A stretch of 7,710 nucleotides of DNA from Candidatus Dojkabacteria bacterium UBA5749 (GTDB taxonomy: Bacteria > Patescibacteriota > Dojkabacteria > SC72). The notes under the pieces are model-generated. The model worked only from the letters and a program-made list of their open reading frames with translations, did no database searches and was not told where the DNA came from. Positions within the stretch are counted from its first letter, which is position 1, and each line of letters begins with the position of its first letter. This document shows, in pieces, positions 1-5,321 of the stretch. Both the position numbers and the translations under genes were made by a program. The DNA lies in the NCBI GenBank assembly GCA_002419125.1, contig DIFL01000046.1:4119-11828 (forward strand), read 5' to 3'.

Positions 1-652
1 CATCACTAAGTAAACTATGGGGCTTATTATGCATAGAGTAGGTAGTAATACCTGTTCCAATATCTATACCAGTACAAATAGCTCCAGCGTGTAAATTTGC
101 TGTACCATTAGACTTTTTAGTTGGTAATCTAAGCATAGCCATGACAGGTACCTGATTAAAACATATGATTCTAATATCCGGGACCCCCTTGTATGAATGC
201 TGTTTGAGTAAAGGATCTGTTTTAACCCTTTCTTCGATAATGGCGATATCATTTTTAGAACCCATTGAAAATCTCCCCTCCAAGATATTTTCTATATGAA
301 GAATAATGTCTCTTTGTGACATAGTTGTACCATTTGGTCTAATCCACTCCATCTTACCCTTCTTCTTACCATAGAAGATAATTATTCCATTTCCTCCAGT
401 TCCTTGATTAGGTTTTATTACAAAACTCTTAGGGAGACTTTCCCAATCTAAAAACTGTAACTGTTTTTTAGTTCTAATGAGTTTGTATACCTCTGGTGTT
501 TGAATAAGTTCTTTTTTTAAAATTCTTTTGGTATATATTTTGTTATCAGCGATAGCCTTAGAAGAGGGAGAGTTAAAAGGTCTAACATACTCTTGATTCC
601 TTCTATTCAGTCCTAATACATCTTTATTTAGTCTGAGTATCCTATTTATCAT
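1..652 (-). CDS. RimK-related ATP-grasp ligase (alpha-L-glutamate ligase-like), C-terminus cut by window edge
   Basis: This is an open frame of 217 codons that starts with ATG and runs off the window. The translation resembles the alpha-L-glutamate ligase-related / sugar-transfer-associated ATP-grasp family (TIGR02291 / PF14397, recognised from memory). Matching blocks are LGLNRRNQEYV (residues 13-23), DNKIYTKRIL (36-45), the nucleotide-binding segment FVIKPNQGTGGNGI (77-90), IIEERV (138-143), the YKGVPDIRII block (154-163), VMAMLRLPT (170-178) and GTANLHAGA (183-191). Relatives are about 310-330 residues, so roughly 100 residues with the last metal-binding positions lie outside. The family is expected to join an amino acid or similar group to an acceptor using ATP; the substrate is unknown. 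The start overlaps the end of the 7TM gene by 11 bp, so the two are probably translationally coupled. AAAGAGG directly abuts the ATG, closer than a normal ribosome-binding site. The next in-frame codon upstream that could matter is a stop, so the ATG at 652 is the only good choice. Confidence 0.9.
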   Translation of the reverse strand, partial: MINRILRLNKDVLGLNRRNQEYVRPFNSPSSKAIADNKIYTKRILKKELIQTPEVYKLIRTKKQLQFLDWESLPKSFVIKPNQGTGGNGIIIFYGKKKGKMEWIRPNGTTMSQRDIILHIENILEGRFSMGSKNDIAIIEERVKTDPLLKQHSYKGVPDIRIICFNQVPVMAMLRLPTKKSNGTANLHAGAICTGIDIGTGITTYSMHNKPHSLLSD

Positions 653-1304
653 CCTCTTTATTGATTAATCTAAATCTAAACAGATCTTTAAACCTTAGAC
701 TTTTATACATTCCAAGAAGGATATTAACTATAACAAGCATTGGTATTACCCAAAGGTTATTAAGTACATAATCAGAAATAAGACTTCTTGTAATTACAAA
801 CCATCCTACTATTGCTACAAGGATGGTTTCTAGAAGTGTGATAATAGAACTTTTAAAAGATTTTTTAACATACTGTTTGATAAAGAAATCGGAAAGGGCT
901 GCTATACATATAAAGGCTAGGGGGGGGATATTAGACATATTCTCTAAACCTAGTCCAAAGATATCAATTAAAATAAAAAACCCAACTAATACTATTGAAA
1001 GAATTGTGTAATTTGTAGCTATACGAGTAATATAGTGCATTCTAATTTTCTTTAATATGGAGTAAGAGAGTAGGGAGGTCAATATTACAACAAGGGTGAT
1101 GGCTAACCCATACTTAAGTCCTGTATAGGAGTAGGCAATGGCTAAAATAATTGGTGCATATATACCGTATGTTTTGTTTCCAATTAGATATCTTGCAATG
1201 CTTACTATTGTAGACACAATACACATAGATATTAATATTTCTAATACCATTTGTGATACTCCATGCTCAATTATCCACTCTGTTAACTTTGAGGTCTCAA
1301 ACAT
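642..1304 (-). CDS. Seven-transmembrane protein of the 7TM_transglut type, without a transglutaminase domain
   Basis: This 220-residue protein is almost entirely hydrophobic. Seven segments can be seen near residues 18-40, 47-66, 67-85, 93-117, 127-143, 154-172 and 184-200. The IARYLIGNKTYGIYAPIILA stretch (37-56) and the tail SLRFKDLFRFR (202-212) match, from memory, the 7-TM module (PF14402) that is usually fused behind an inactive transglutaminase domain in Proteobacteria. Here the protein begins directly with the membrane part, so it is a shortened version. The next gene encodes the ATP-grasp partner that accompanies this family elsewhere, which supports the assignment. A likely role is a membrane partner or anchor for that ligase, but the biochemical function is not known. 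It has its own promoter after the rplL terminator and no clear Shine-Dalgarno site. An uninterrupted run of 8 C on the coding strand encodes the two prolines before LAFICIA. Confidence 0.85.
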   Translation of the reverse strand: MFETSKLTEWIIEHGVSQMVLEILISMCIVSTIVSIARYLIGNKTYGIYAPIILAIAYSYTGLKYGLAITLVVILTSLLSYSILKKIRMHYITRIATNYTILSIVLVGFFILIDIFGLGLENMSNIPPLAFICIAALSDFFIKQYVKKSFKSSIITLLETILVAIVGWFVITRSLISDYVLNNLWVIPMLVIVNILLGMYKSLRFKDLFRFRLINKEDDK

Positions 1305-1341
1305 ATATTCTTAAATGAAAAATTATGATATTTACTCCTAT

Positions 1342-1371
1342 ATTATACTTTGAATAGATATCCTTTGTCGA
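1342..1371 (-). promoter_or_regulatory. Promoter of the 7TM / ATP-grasp operon
   Basis: On the minus strand a -35 box TCGACA (1366-1371; five of six bases of TTGACA) is followed by an 18-bp spacer and a perfect -10 box TATAAT (1342-1347). It lies just downstream of the rplL terminator and gives a leader of about 30 nt before the ATG at 1304. This makes the pair a transcription unit separate from rplJL. Confidence 0.75.
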
Positions 1372-1375
1372 TAAA

Positions 1376-1404
1376 GGAAAAGAGAGCCATAGTAATGGCT
1401 CTCT
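1376..1404 (-). terminator. Rho-independent terminator of rplJ-rplL
   Basis: There is a perfect 10-bp inverted repeat (arms AGAGAGCCAT and ATGGCTCTCT) with a 4-nt loop at 1381-1404. On the minus strand it is followed by TTTTCCTTT. The hairpin sits 22 bp after the rplL stop codon. The T tract is short, so some read-through into the 7TM gene is possible. Confidence 0.85.
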
Positions 1405-1426
1405 ATATCAAAAACTAAATTAAAGG

Positions 1427-1834
1427 TTATGCTAACTCAACAGTTGCACCAGCCTCTTCAAATTTGGTCTTGTAAGTTTCTGCGTCTTCTTTCTTAACAC
1501 CCTCTTTAACAGTCTGTGGTGCTGATTCTACAAGATCTTTAGCCTCTTTCAGACCTAACTCTGTAATCTCTCTTACTACTTTGATTACACCAATTTTGTT
1601 GGAACCTGCCTCCTTGAGAACGATGTTGAATACAGATTTCTCTTCAGCTTCAGGTGCTGCTTCTGCAACAGGAGCTGTGGCTACTGCCATAGGAGCTGCT
1701 GCACTTACTCCAAACTTGTCTTCCATAACTTTAACTAAATCTGCAAGTTCTAAAACAGTCATTTTCTCGACCATTTCAATTACTTTCTGAGCATTTTCAG
1801 TTAACTTTGGAAGATCTTTTACTTCGTCTGCCAT
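1427..1834 (-). CDS. rplL: Ribosomal protein bL12 (L7/L12)
   Basis: This is the stalk protein of the large subunit, which recruits and stimulates the translational GTPases. At 135 residues it is slightly longer than the usual 120-128. The N-terminal dimerisation and L10-binding domain covers about residues 8-45 (LTVLELADLV-like helix: MTVLELADLVKVMEDKFGV at 25-43). A flexible Ala/Pro/Glu-rich hinge follows (about 45-66). The C-terminal factor-binding domain (67-135) contains the diagnostic IGVIKVVREITELGLKEAKD at 81-100. The gene follows rplJ with a 30-bp spacer and is followed by a terminator. The spacer is pure A/T apart from one C and carries no Shine-Dalgarno sequence, which is notable because L12 must be made in several copies per ribosome. 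Expression is expected to share the L10 leader control. Confidence 0.98.
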   Translation of the reverse strand: MADEVKDLPKLTENAQKVIEMVEKMTVLELADLVKVMEDKFGVSAAAPMAVATAPVAEAAPEAEEKSVFNIVLKEAGSNKIGVIKVVREITELGLKEAKDLVESAPQTVKEGVKKEDAETYKTKFEEAGATVELA

Positions 1835-1864
1835 TGTATATATATAAATTAATTTAAATTAATA

Positions 1865-2386
1865 TTAAGCTTTCTTTTCAGAAATACCTTTTAATACCAT
1901 AGTTAGGCCTCTAACATTACCAGTAATAGCGTTCATAAAGCCAGTAAGAGGTGCATTCATAGTACCAACAAGTCTAGATAGTAATACCTCTCTAGATGGA
2001 ATATCTGCTAATTGCATAACTCTCTCTGCTGTTAGAAATTCACCTTCATATACTCCATTTCTTGGACTTAGTAAACTCATCTCCTTTTGTACCTTCTTTA
2101 CTAATTTTGCAGGAGCTGTTGGATCATCATCAAATGTAATCAATGCTGTAGGTCCATCAAATTCTTGTACCTGTAAGGGTTGTTTTGTGTCTTGTAGAGC
2201 TACTTTAAATATACTATTTTTTATAACGGTGATATTAGCATCAGCATTCTTAAGTTCTATCTTAAGTTTAGTTACAGTTGATGTATCTATTTTATCTGAG
2301 TTAACTAAAAGATATCCTGATTTACTTTCAATCAAATCTTTATATCTTGTAAGTAACTCTTCTTTCTGAGTTCGACTTTTAGACAT
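1865..2386 (-). CDS. rplJ: Ribosomal protein uL10
   Basis: L10 is the base of the ribosomal stalk: it binds 23S rRNA next to L11 and carries the L12 dimers on its C-terminal helix. This protein is 173 residues, normal for the family. The rRNA-binding N-terminal domain shows the typical LKIELKNADANITVIKNSIF block (41-60) and GPTALITFDDDP (78-89). The C-terminal part PLTGFMNAITGNVRGLTMVL (147-166) forms the L12-binding region. It is the first gene of the rplJ-rplL operon and sits behind a strong promoter and a structured leader that resembles the L10 autoregulatory site. No Shine-Dalgarno motif precedes the ATG; the 35 nt before it are strongly A/T-rich. Confidence 0.97.
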   Translation of the reverse strand: MSKSRTQKEELLTRYKDLIESKSGYLLVNSDKIDTSTVTKLKIELKNADANITVIKNSIFKVALQDTKQPLQVQEFDGPTALITFDDDPTAPAKLVKKVQKEMSLLSPRNGVYEGEFLTAERVMQLADIPSREVLLSRLVGTMNAPLTGFMNAITGNVRGLTMVLKGISEKKA

Positions 2387-2421
2387 CTAAGTATGTATTT
2401 AATTAATTATTTTGAATTACC

Positions 2422-2468
2422 ATTAACCTCACATGGGTTTATCTTTATACCATGTTTCTTAGGTTAAT
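2422..2468 (-). promoter_or_regulatory. Candidate L10 leader (autoregulatory hairpin with kink-turn-like internal loop)
   Basis: At the very start of the predicted rplJ transcript the RNA can form an outer stem, AUUAACCU (2461-2468) with AGGUUAAU (2422-2429), both arms exact. An inner stem ACAUGG (2450-2455) with CCAUGU (2431-2436) closes a 13-nt A-rich loop. The asymmetric junction has AAGAA on the 5' side and G on the 3' side. If the last U-A pair of the outer stem opens, it becomes a 3-nt bulge UAA followed by opposing GA dinucleotides, as in a kink-turn. L10 leaders in other bacteria contain a kink-turn that L10-L12 binds to repress its own operon. The structure was folded by eye; no covariance search was run. 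Confidence 0.65.
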
Positions 2469-2477
2469 ACTGAAGGG

Positions 2478-2506
2478 ATTATATATGAGAAAGTAGGGGA
2501 GGTCAA
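2478..2506 (-). promoter_or_regulatory. Promoter of rplJ-rplL
   Basis: The -35 box TTGACC (2501-2506), a 17-bp spacer and a perfect TATAAT (2478-2483) form a near-consensus sigma-70-type promoter on the minus strand. The predicted start at about 2471 places the leader hairpin at the 5' end of the mRNA. The same -35 variant and spacer length occur at the rpmG operon promoter. Confidence 0.85.
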
Positions 2507-2610
2507 GAGAGGATAGTGTTATGATGTCATTTAAATAGTGTATTGGAAAATACATAATTTGTTAGACAATCTAACTACCCTCTCTTGGTGAATAACCATC
2601 AATATTAATA

Positions 2611-2796
2611 CTAAATTGGTTCAAGTCCCTCCTCTCTTAGGATTTGTTCAATGAAAGGTACTTTAATCCCCTCAGACATTTCATTAATTATCTCTCTTAG
2701 AATTGATGTATCAAGGAGTTTTCTTGCTTCTTGATTCTGACAATCTTCTTGACATTTAAGGCTTTTGCAAACTTTGCATGGGTATTCTGATTTCAT
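2611..2796 (-). CDS. Small four-cysteine protein of unknown function
   Basis: I do not recognise this 61-residue protein. Its N-terminus has four cysteines at positions 7, 10, 15 and 19 (C-x2-C-x4-C-x3-C), a spacing that could bind a zinc ion or an iron-sulfur cluster. The rest (about 25-61) is predicted to be helical and acidic, ending in a VPFIEQILREEGLEPI segment. It is likely a real gene: it has a good Shine-Dalgarno site (AAAGGA, 5 nt before ATG), unlike most neighbours, and a recognisable promoter overlapped by a palindrome. It lies between the rplA terminator and the rplJ promoter with no clear terminator of its own. A regulatory or metal-related role is possible, but this is only an inference from the cysteines and the promoter layout. 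Confidence 0.7.
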   Translation of the reverse strand: MKSEYPCKVCKSLKCQEDCQNQEARKLLDTSILREIINEMSEGIKVPFIEQILREEGLEPI

Positions 2797-2810
2797 TGTA
2801 ATCCTTTCTA
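2797..2810 (-). promoter_or_regulatory. Shine-Dalgarno site of the four-cysteine protein
   Basis: On the minus strand AGAAAGGA stands 5 nt before the ATG at 2796. It is the only normally spaced Shine-Dalgarno sequence I found in the window, and it supports both the start codon and the reality of this small gene. Confidence 0.7.
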
Positions 2811-2840
2811 ATGAGCGAATTGGGGTTATTCATTCAATAT

Positions 2841-2868
2841 TTTATACCTTATAGTGCCTTTATGTAAA
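2841..2868 (-). promoter_or_regulatory. Promoter of the four-cysteine protein gene
   Basis: The -35 box TTTACA (2863-2868), a 16-bp spacer and TATAAA (2841-2846) read on the minus strand. The leader would be about 35-40 nt. The -35 box lies wholly inside the palindrome at 2855-2872. Confidence 0.6.
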
Positions 2869-2872
2869 GGCA
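2855..2872. repeat. Perfect palindrome overlapping a -35 box, candidate operator
   Basis: TGCCTTTA-TG-TAAAGGCA has 8-bp perfect arms and a 2-bp centre. It covers the -35 box of the four-cysteine protein promoter, where a dimeric repressor would block RNA polymerase. It lacks a following T tract on the minus strand, and the real rplA terminator lies 12 bp upstream of it, so a terminator role is unlikely. Confidence 0.5.
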
Positions 2873-2876
2873 TATT

Positions 2877-2905
2877 AAATAAAAAGACCTCTTTTAAGAG
2901 GTCTT
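2877..2905 (-). terminator. Rho-independent terminator of the rpmG-rplA operon
   Basis: A perfect inverted repeat with 10-bp arms (AAGACCTCTT / AAGAGGTCTT) at 2884-2905 is followed on the minus strand by TTTTTATTT. It begins 24 bp after the rplA stop codon. The T tract is on the minus-strand side, matching the direction of the operon. Confidence 0.92.
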
Positions 2906-2929
2906 AATAAGTTCTAAGTCTAAATGTTT

Positions 2930-3619
2930 TTATTCAGCCTTCTTATAATCTATCTTATAACTAGGGCCCATTGTTGATGTAATATGTATTCTTTCAATAG
3001 ATTGGTTGTATGGTTTACCTAACACTTCCTCTATGCAAGATACTGTAGCACGGACATTTTCTATTAATTTCTCATCATCCATATCCAATTTCCCTGCTTT
3101 AATATGAATTACTCCAGAGGTATCACAAGCAAATGTTTGTTTACCCTTTTTGTATTCAGAGATTGCAGATTTAACATCATCAGTTACTGTACCATTCTTA
3201 GGATTAGGCATAAGTCCTTTAGGACCCAACTCTTTACCCAATACTGCTATCTTAGCCATTACAGAAGGAGTAGCTATTGCAACATCAAAAGAAATTTTGT
3301 TCTCTTTTACATCTTTAATTAAAGATTCTAATCCTACAAAGTCTGCACCAGCTTCTTTTGCTTCTTTCTCTTTATCGGGTGTAACGAAGGCTGCAATAGT
3401 AACACTCTTAACATCAGATGAGTAGGGGAGTGATAGTGCACCTTTTATAGATTTAGGATCCTTATCTTTAGGGATTACAATATCAAAATGTACTTCTAAA
3501 CTTCCAATAAATTTACTGTAGGAGGTCTTTTTAACTTCTTTTATTCCCTCTTCCAATGAGTATGATTTATTTCTATCTAAATCTTTAGTTACTTTTATAT
3601 ATTTCTTTCCTCTTTTCAT
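2930..3619 (-). CDS. rplA: Ribosomal protein uL1
   Basis: L1 forms the mobile stalk on the E-site side of the large subunit and helps release deacylated tRNA; in many bacteria it also represses the L11-L1 operon. At 229 residues it has the normal family length and both domains. The clearest signature is VLGKELGPKGLMPNPKNGTV at 126-145, followed by FACDTSGVIHIKAGKLDM (163-180), the counterpart of the usual FRVDKAGIIH..IGK segment but with altered residues. The N-terminal KRGKKYIK and the C-terminal ITSTMGPSYKID are also typical. It follows rplK with a 19-bp spacer, all A/T except two G, and no Shine-Dalgarno site. It is the last gene of the operon before a strong terminator. I see no separate L1-binding leader in front of rplK, where only 21 bp is available. 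Confidence 0.98.
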   Translation of the reverse strand: MKRGKKYIKVTKDLDRNKSYSLEEGIKEVKKTSYSKFIGSLEVHFDIVIPKDKDPKSIKGALSLPYSSDVKSVTIAAFVTPDKEKEAKEAGADFVGLESLIKDVKENKISFDVAIATPSVMAKIAVLGKELGPKGLMPNPKNGTVTDDVKSAISEYKKGKQTFACDTSGVIHIKAGKLDMDDEKLIENVRATVSCIEEVLGKPYNQSIERIHITSTMGPSYKIDYKKAE

Positions 3620-3638
3620 TCTATTTATTTATTAAACA

Positions 3639-4064
3639 TTATATTTCACAATCAATACCCATCTGCATTGCAGTACCGGCAACTATCTTAGCTGCTTGAT
3701 CTGGATCAGATGTATTTAAGTCTGGCATTTTAATTTCAACAATTCGTGCAATCTGTTCTTTTGTTAATTTTCCAACCTTATCAAGATTTGGTCTTGCAGA
3801 ACCCTTTTTAATCTTTAACTCTCTTCTAATCAATTCTGATGTAGGAGGTGTTTTAGTTATGAAATCAAAGGATCTATCATCATATATTGTTATTACTGCT
3901 GGAGTTAATATACCATGACCCTCTGCTGTTCTCTCATTAAATTGAGCACAAAACTCTTGTGTAGAGATTCCATATGGTGCTAATGTAGGACCAATTGGAG
4001 GTGCAGGGGTTGCTTGTCCTGCTGGAATTGTTATCTTAATTATTGCTTTTACTGGTTTTGCCAT
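3639..4064 (-). CDS. rplK: Ribosomal protein uL11
   Basis: L11 binds the GTPase-associated centre of 23S rRNA beside L10 and contributes to elongation-factor function and the stringent response. This protein is 141 residues, the standard length. The N-terminal domain has the proline-rich PAGQATPAPPIGPTLAPYGI (14-33) and EFCAQFNERT (37-46). The C-terminal rRNA-binding domain has KTPPTSELIRR (71-81), GSARPNLDKVGKLT (88-101) and AKIVAGTAMQMGID (125-138). The segment after IGPTL reads APYGISTQ, where most bacteria have G(Q)HGVNI-like residues; this is a lineage variant in the loop bound by thiopeptides. The gene lies 21 bp after nusG with no Shine-Dalgarno sequence. Confidence 0.98.
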   Translation of the reverse strand: MAKPVKAIIKITIPAGQATPAPPIGPTLAPYGISTQEFCAQFNERTAEGHGILTPAVITIYDDRSFDFITKTPPTSELIRRELKIKKGSARPNLDKVGKLTKEQIARIVEIKMPDLNTSDPDQAAKIVAGTAMQMGIDCEI

Positions 4065-4085
4065 ATATTTAAATCAAAAATATTA

Positions 4086-4637
4086 TTAAAGTTTTGCAAC
4101 CTGAGAAAAATCTAATTCAACAGGTGCTTCTCTACCTAGGAAAGATATGAGGACTTTTATCTTACCCTTTGAGTTATCAATTTCTTCTATACTACCAATG
4201 AAATCGGCAAATGCGCCCTCTGTAATCTTTACTGCCTCTCCTACGCTAAAAGAACTTTGATATGATGGTTGTTCAACTTCCATAAATTTCATTATTGCTT
4301 TTACTTCGCTCTCTGGAAGAGGTCTCGGATATTTATCGGTTTTAACAAATCCTCTAACTCCTTCAGTATTTTTAACAATATCCCAAGTATGTGCATCTAA
4401 TTCCATTTTTACTAACACATATCCTGGAAATATCTTATCATCCATTACACTTTGTTTACCTTTTTTAACAATAATCTTTTTTTGAGTAGGAACTAAAATA
4501 TCTACAATCTTGTTCCCAAGCCCTGTTGCTTCAATTCTCTGTTGTAGTTCTTTTTTAATACTATTTTCATACCCAGTCCTAATATTAAGGACATACCACT
4601 TTGCTTTTGGGTTTGTTTTTTTCTTTTCTTCTGCCAT
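4086..4637 (-). CDS. nusG: Transcription termination/antitermination factor NusG
   Basis: NusG binds RNA polymerase across the DNA channel, affects pausing and Rho-dependent termination, and can link RNA polymerase to ribosomal protein S10. The 183-residue protein has the NGN domain at about 12-120, with the signature KWYVLNIRTGYE (13-24) and FPGYVLVKMEL (70-80). A KOW domain follows at about 129-183 (VGEAVKITEGAFADFIGSIE at 132-151, ending FSQVAKL). A short basic N-terminal extension, AEEKKKTNPKAK, precedes the NGN domain. The gene stands 18 bp after secE and 21 bp before rplK, the usual conserved order. The spacer upstream is entirely A/T-rich with no Shine-Dalgarno site. Length and domain content are normal. 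Confidence 0.98.
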   Translation of the reverse strand: MAEEKKKTNPKAKWYVLNIRTGYENSIKKELQQRIEATGLGNKIVDILVPTQKKIIVKKGKQSVMDDKIFPGYVLVKMELDAHTWDIVKNTEGVRGFVKTDKYPRPLPESEVKAIMKFMEVEQPSYQSSFSVGEAVKITEGAFADFIGSIEEIDNSKGKIKVLISFLGREAPVELDFSQVAKL

Positions 4638-4655
4638 TTAAATATATTTATATAG

Positions 4656-4832
4656 TTATATCTTAAGAAATTGTGCTAATCCCCATTGGAACAGCACATC
4701 CATACCTAATATGATGAGTGCGATTATACCACAAAATACTACAGTATATATTGTTAATTTAAGTAGTTCTACAAAGTTTAATCTCTTTGTCTGTTTATAT
4801 TCATTTATTATTTCTTTTAGTAGATTCTTCAT
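4656..4832 (-). CDS. secE: Preprotein translocase subunit SecE
   Basis: This 58-residue protein is the SecE subunit, which clamps SecY in the Sec translocon. It has a short amphipathic, basic N-terminal part (1-20), then a segment FVELLKLT leading into a single membrane helix at about 27-47 (TIYTVVFCGIIALIILGMDV) and a short tail. The length and one-helix layout match the short SecE of most bacteria. The usual VxWP motif before the helix is not present and reads LNFVELLK instead, so identification leans on size, topology and position directly between tRNA-Trp and nusG. The ATG at 4832 is preceded by seven A and no Shine-Dalgarno site. The protein was read directly from the sequence. Confidence 0.93.
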   Translation of the reverse strand: MKNLLKEIINEYKQTKRLNFVELLKLTIYTVVFCGIIALIILGMDVLFQWGLAQFLKI

Positions 4833-4849
4833 ATTTTTTTGTAATTAAG

Positions 4850-4922
4850 CAGGCCCACTCCGATTCGAACGGAGGACTACGGTTTTGGAGACCGCTGTTT
4901 TACCAGTTGAAACTATGGGCCC
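4850..4922 (-). tRNA. trnW: tRNA-Trp (anticodon CCA)
   Basis: The minus strand folds as a 73-nt cloverleaf. The acceptor stem is GGGCCCA / TGGGCCT with a G-T first pair and discriminator G. The anticodon stem GCGGT / ACCGT holds the loop CTCCAAA with anticodon CCA, and the T arm is CTCCG-TTCGAAT-CGGAG. CCA is not encoded. It lies inside the operon, 20 bp after rpmG and 17 bp before secE, so it must be cut from a messenger by RNase P and a 3' nuclease. Anticodon CCA reads UGG only, consistent with UGA being a stop codon. Confidence 0.97.
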
Positions 4923-4942
4923 TTACTGTTAAACAGCCTAAA

Positions 4943-5107
4943 TTATTTAACTTTTGTCTCCCTGTGTTGCGTATGCTTTTGACAGTATCCACAATACTTT
5001 TTCTTTGTAAGTTTCTCCTTTAGATTTTTACTTTTGTATGCAGTGTAATTCTTGCTATCACAGACTTCACACTTGAGCGCTACAATTTCTCTTTTTTGTT
5101 TAGCCAT
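4943..5107 (-). CDS. rpmG: Ribosomal protein bL33
   Basis: The 54-residue product has the L33 pattern: MAKQKREIVALKCEVC, a middle NYTAYKSKNLKEKLTKKKYC and the tail KHTQHRETKVK. It keeps both zinc-binding CxxC pairs (Cys13/Cys16 and Cys39/Cys42), so it is the zinc-containing form. L33 sits on the large subunit near the E site. The gene is first in the operon, about 50 nt after its promoter start. AAGGAA lies one base before the ATG, too close for an ordinary ribosome-binding site. The order L33 - tRNA-Trp - SecE - NusG is widely conserved in bacteria. The gene is too short for many automatic gene callers, and it was read directly here. Confidence 0.97.
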   Translation of the reverse strand: MAKQKREIVALKCEVCDSKNYTAYKSKNLKEKLTKKKYCGYCQKHTQHRETKVK

Positions 5108-5156
5108 TTCCTTGCGGTTTCAAATTAAAAATAGAATAGTATGGGAAATACAAAGT

Positions 5157-5185
5157 ATTATATTGAAATATTGGTAATAGGTCAA
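5157..5185 (-). promoter_or_regulatory. Promoter of the rpmG-trnW-secE-nusG-rplK-rplA operon
   Basis: The -35 box TTGACC (5180-5185), a 17-bp spacer and TATAAT (5157-5162) read on the minus strand. The architecture and -35 variant are identical to those of the rplJ promoter. Transcription would begin near 5150, giving a leader of about 43 nt before rpmG. Confidence 0.85.
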
Positions 5186-5208
5186 ATATATTCAGGAAAA
5201 TTAAAGAG

Positions 5209-5282
5209 AGCTGGATCTGAGAGTCGAACTCAGGACCTCATTCTTACCAAGAATGTGCTCTAACCGTCTGAGCTAATCCAGC
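5209..5282 (-). tRNA. trnT: tRNA-Thr (anticodon GGT)
   Basis: The minus strand gives a 74-nt cloverleaf. The acceptor is GCTGGAT / ATCCAGC with discriminator T. The D arm is GCTC...GAGC, the anticodon stem CATTC / GAATG holds the loop TTGGTAA with anticodon GGT, and the T arm is CTGAG-TTCGACT-CTCAG. No CCA is encoded. It has its own promoter and lies 24 bp upstream of the rpmG operon promoter. I see no terminator between them, so its transcript may continue into the operon. Confidence 0.97.
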
Positions 5283-5293
5283 GTATGGAATAG

Positions 5294-5321
5294 ATTATAC
5301 AATATATCTAGAATCTGTAAA
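5294..5321 (-). promoter_or_regulatory. Promoter of tRNA-Thr
   Basis: The -35 box TTTACA (5316-5321), a 16-bp spacer and TATAAT (5294-5299) read on the minus strand, with the -10 ending 11 bp before the mature tRNA. The -35 box touches the stop codon of the upstream membrane-protein gene. Confidence 0.75.

Noticed and set aside
64..252. 62-aa minus-strand open frame
   Set aside because: It lies in another frame of the ATP-grasp gene, which has clear family motifs throughout.
2563..2577. Hairpin GTTAGA-TTG-TCTAAC after the four-cysteine gene as a terminator
   Set aside because: It has only 6 bp, a low G+C stem and no T tract on either strand, so it was not called.
3104..3425. Two plus-strand open frames inside rplA
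   Set aside because: They are antisense shadows of a strongly conserved ribosomal protein gene.
4787..5023. 78-aa plus-strand open frame
   Set aside because: It runs antisense across secE, tRNA-Trp and rpmG, which are all clear minus-strand genes; it has no start signal or recognisable protein.
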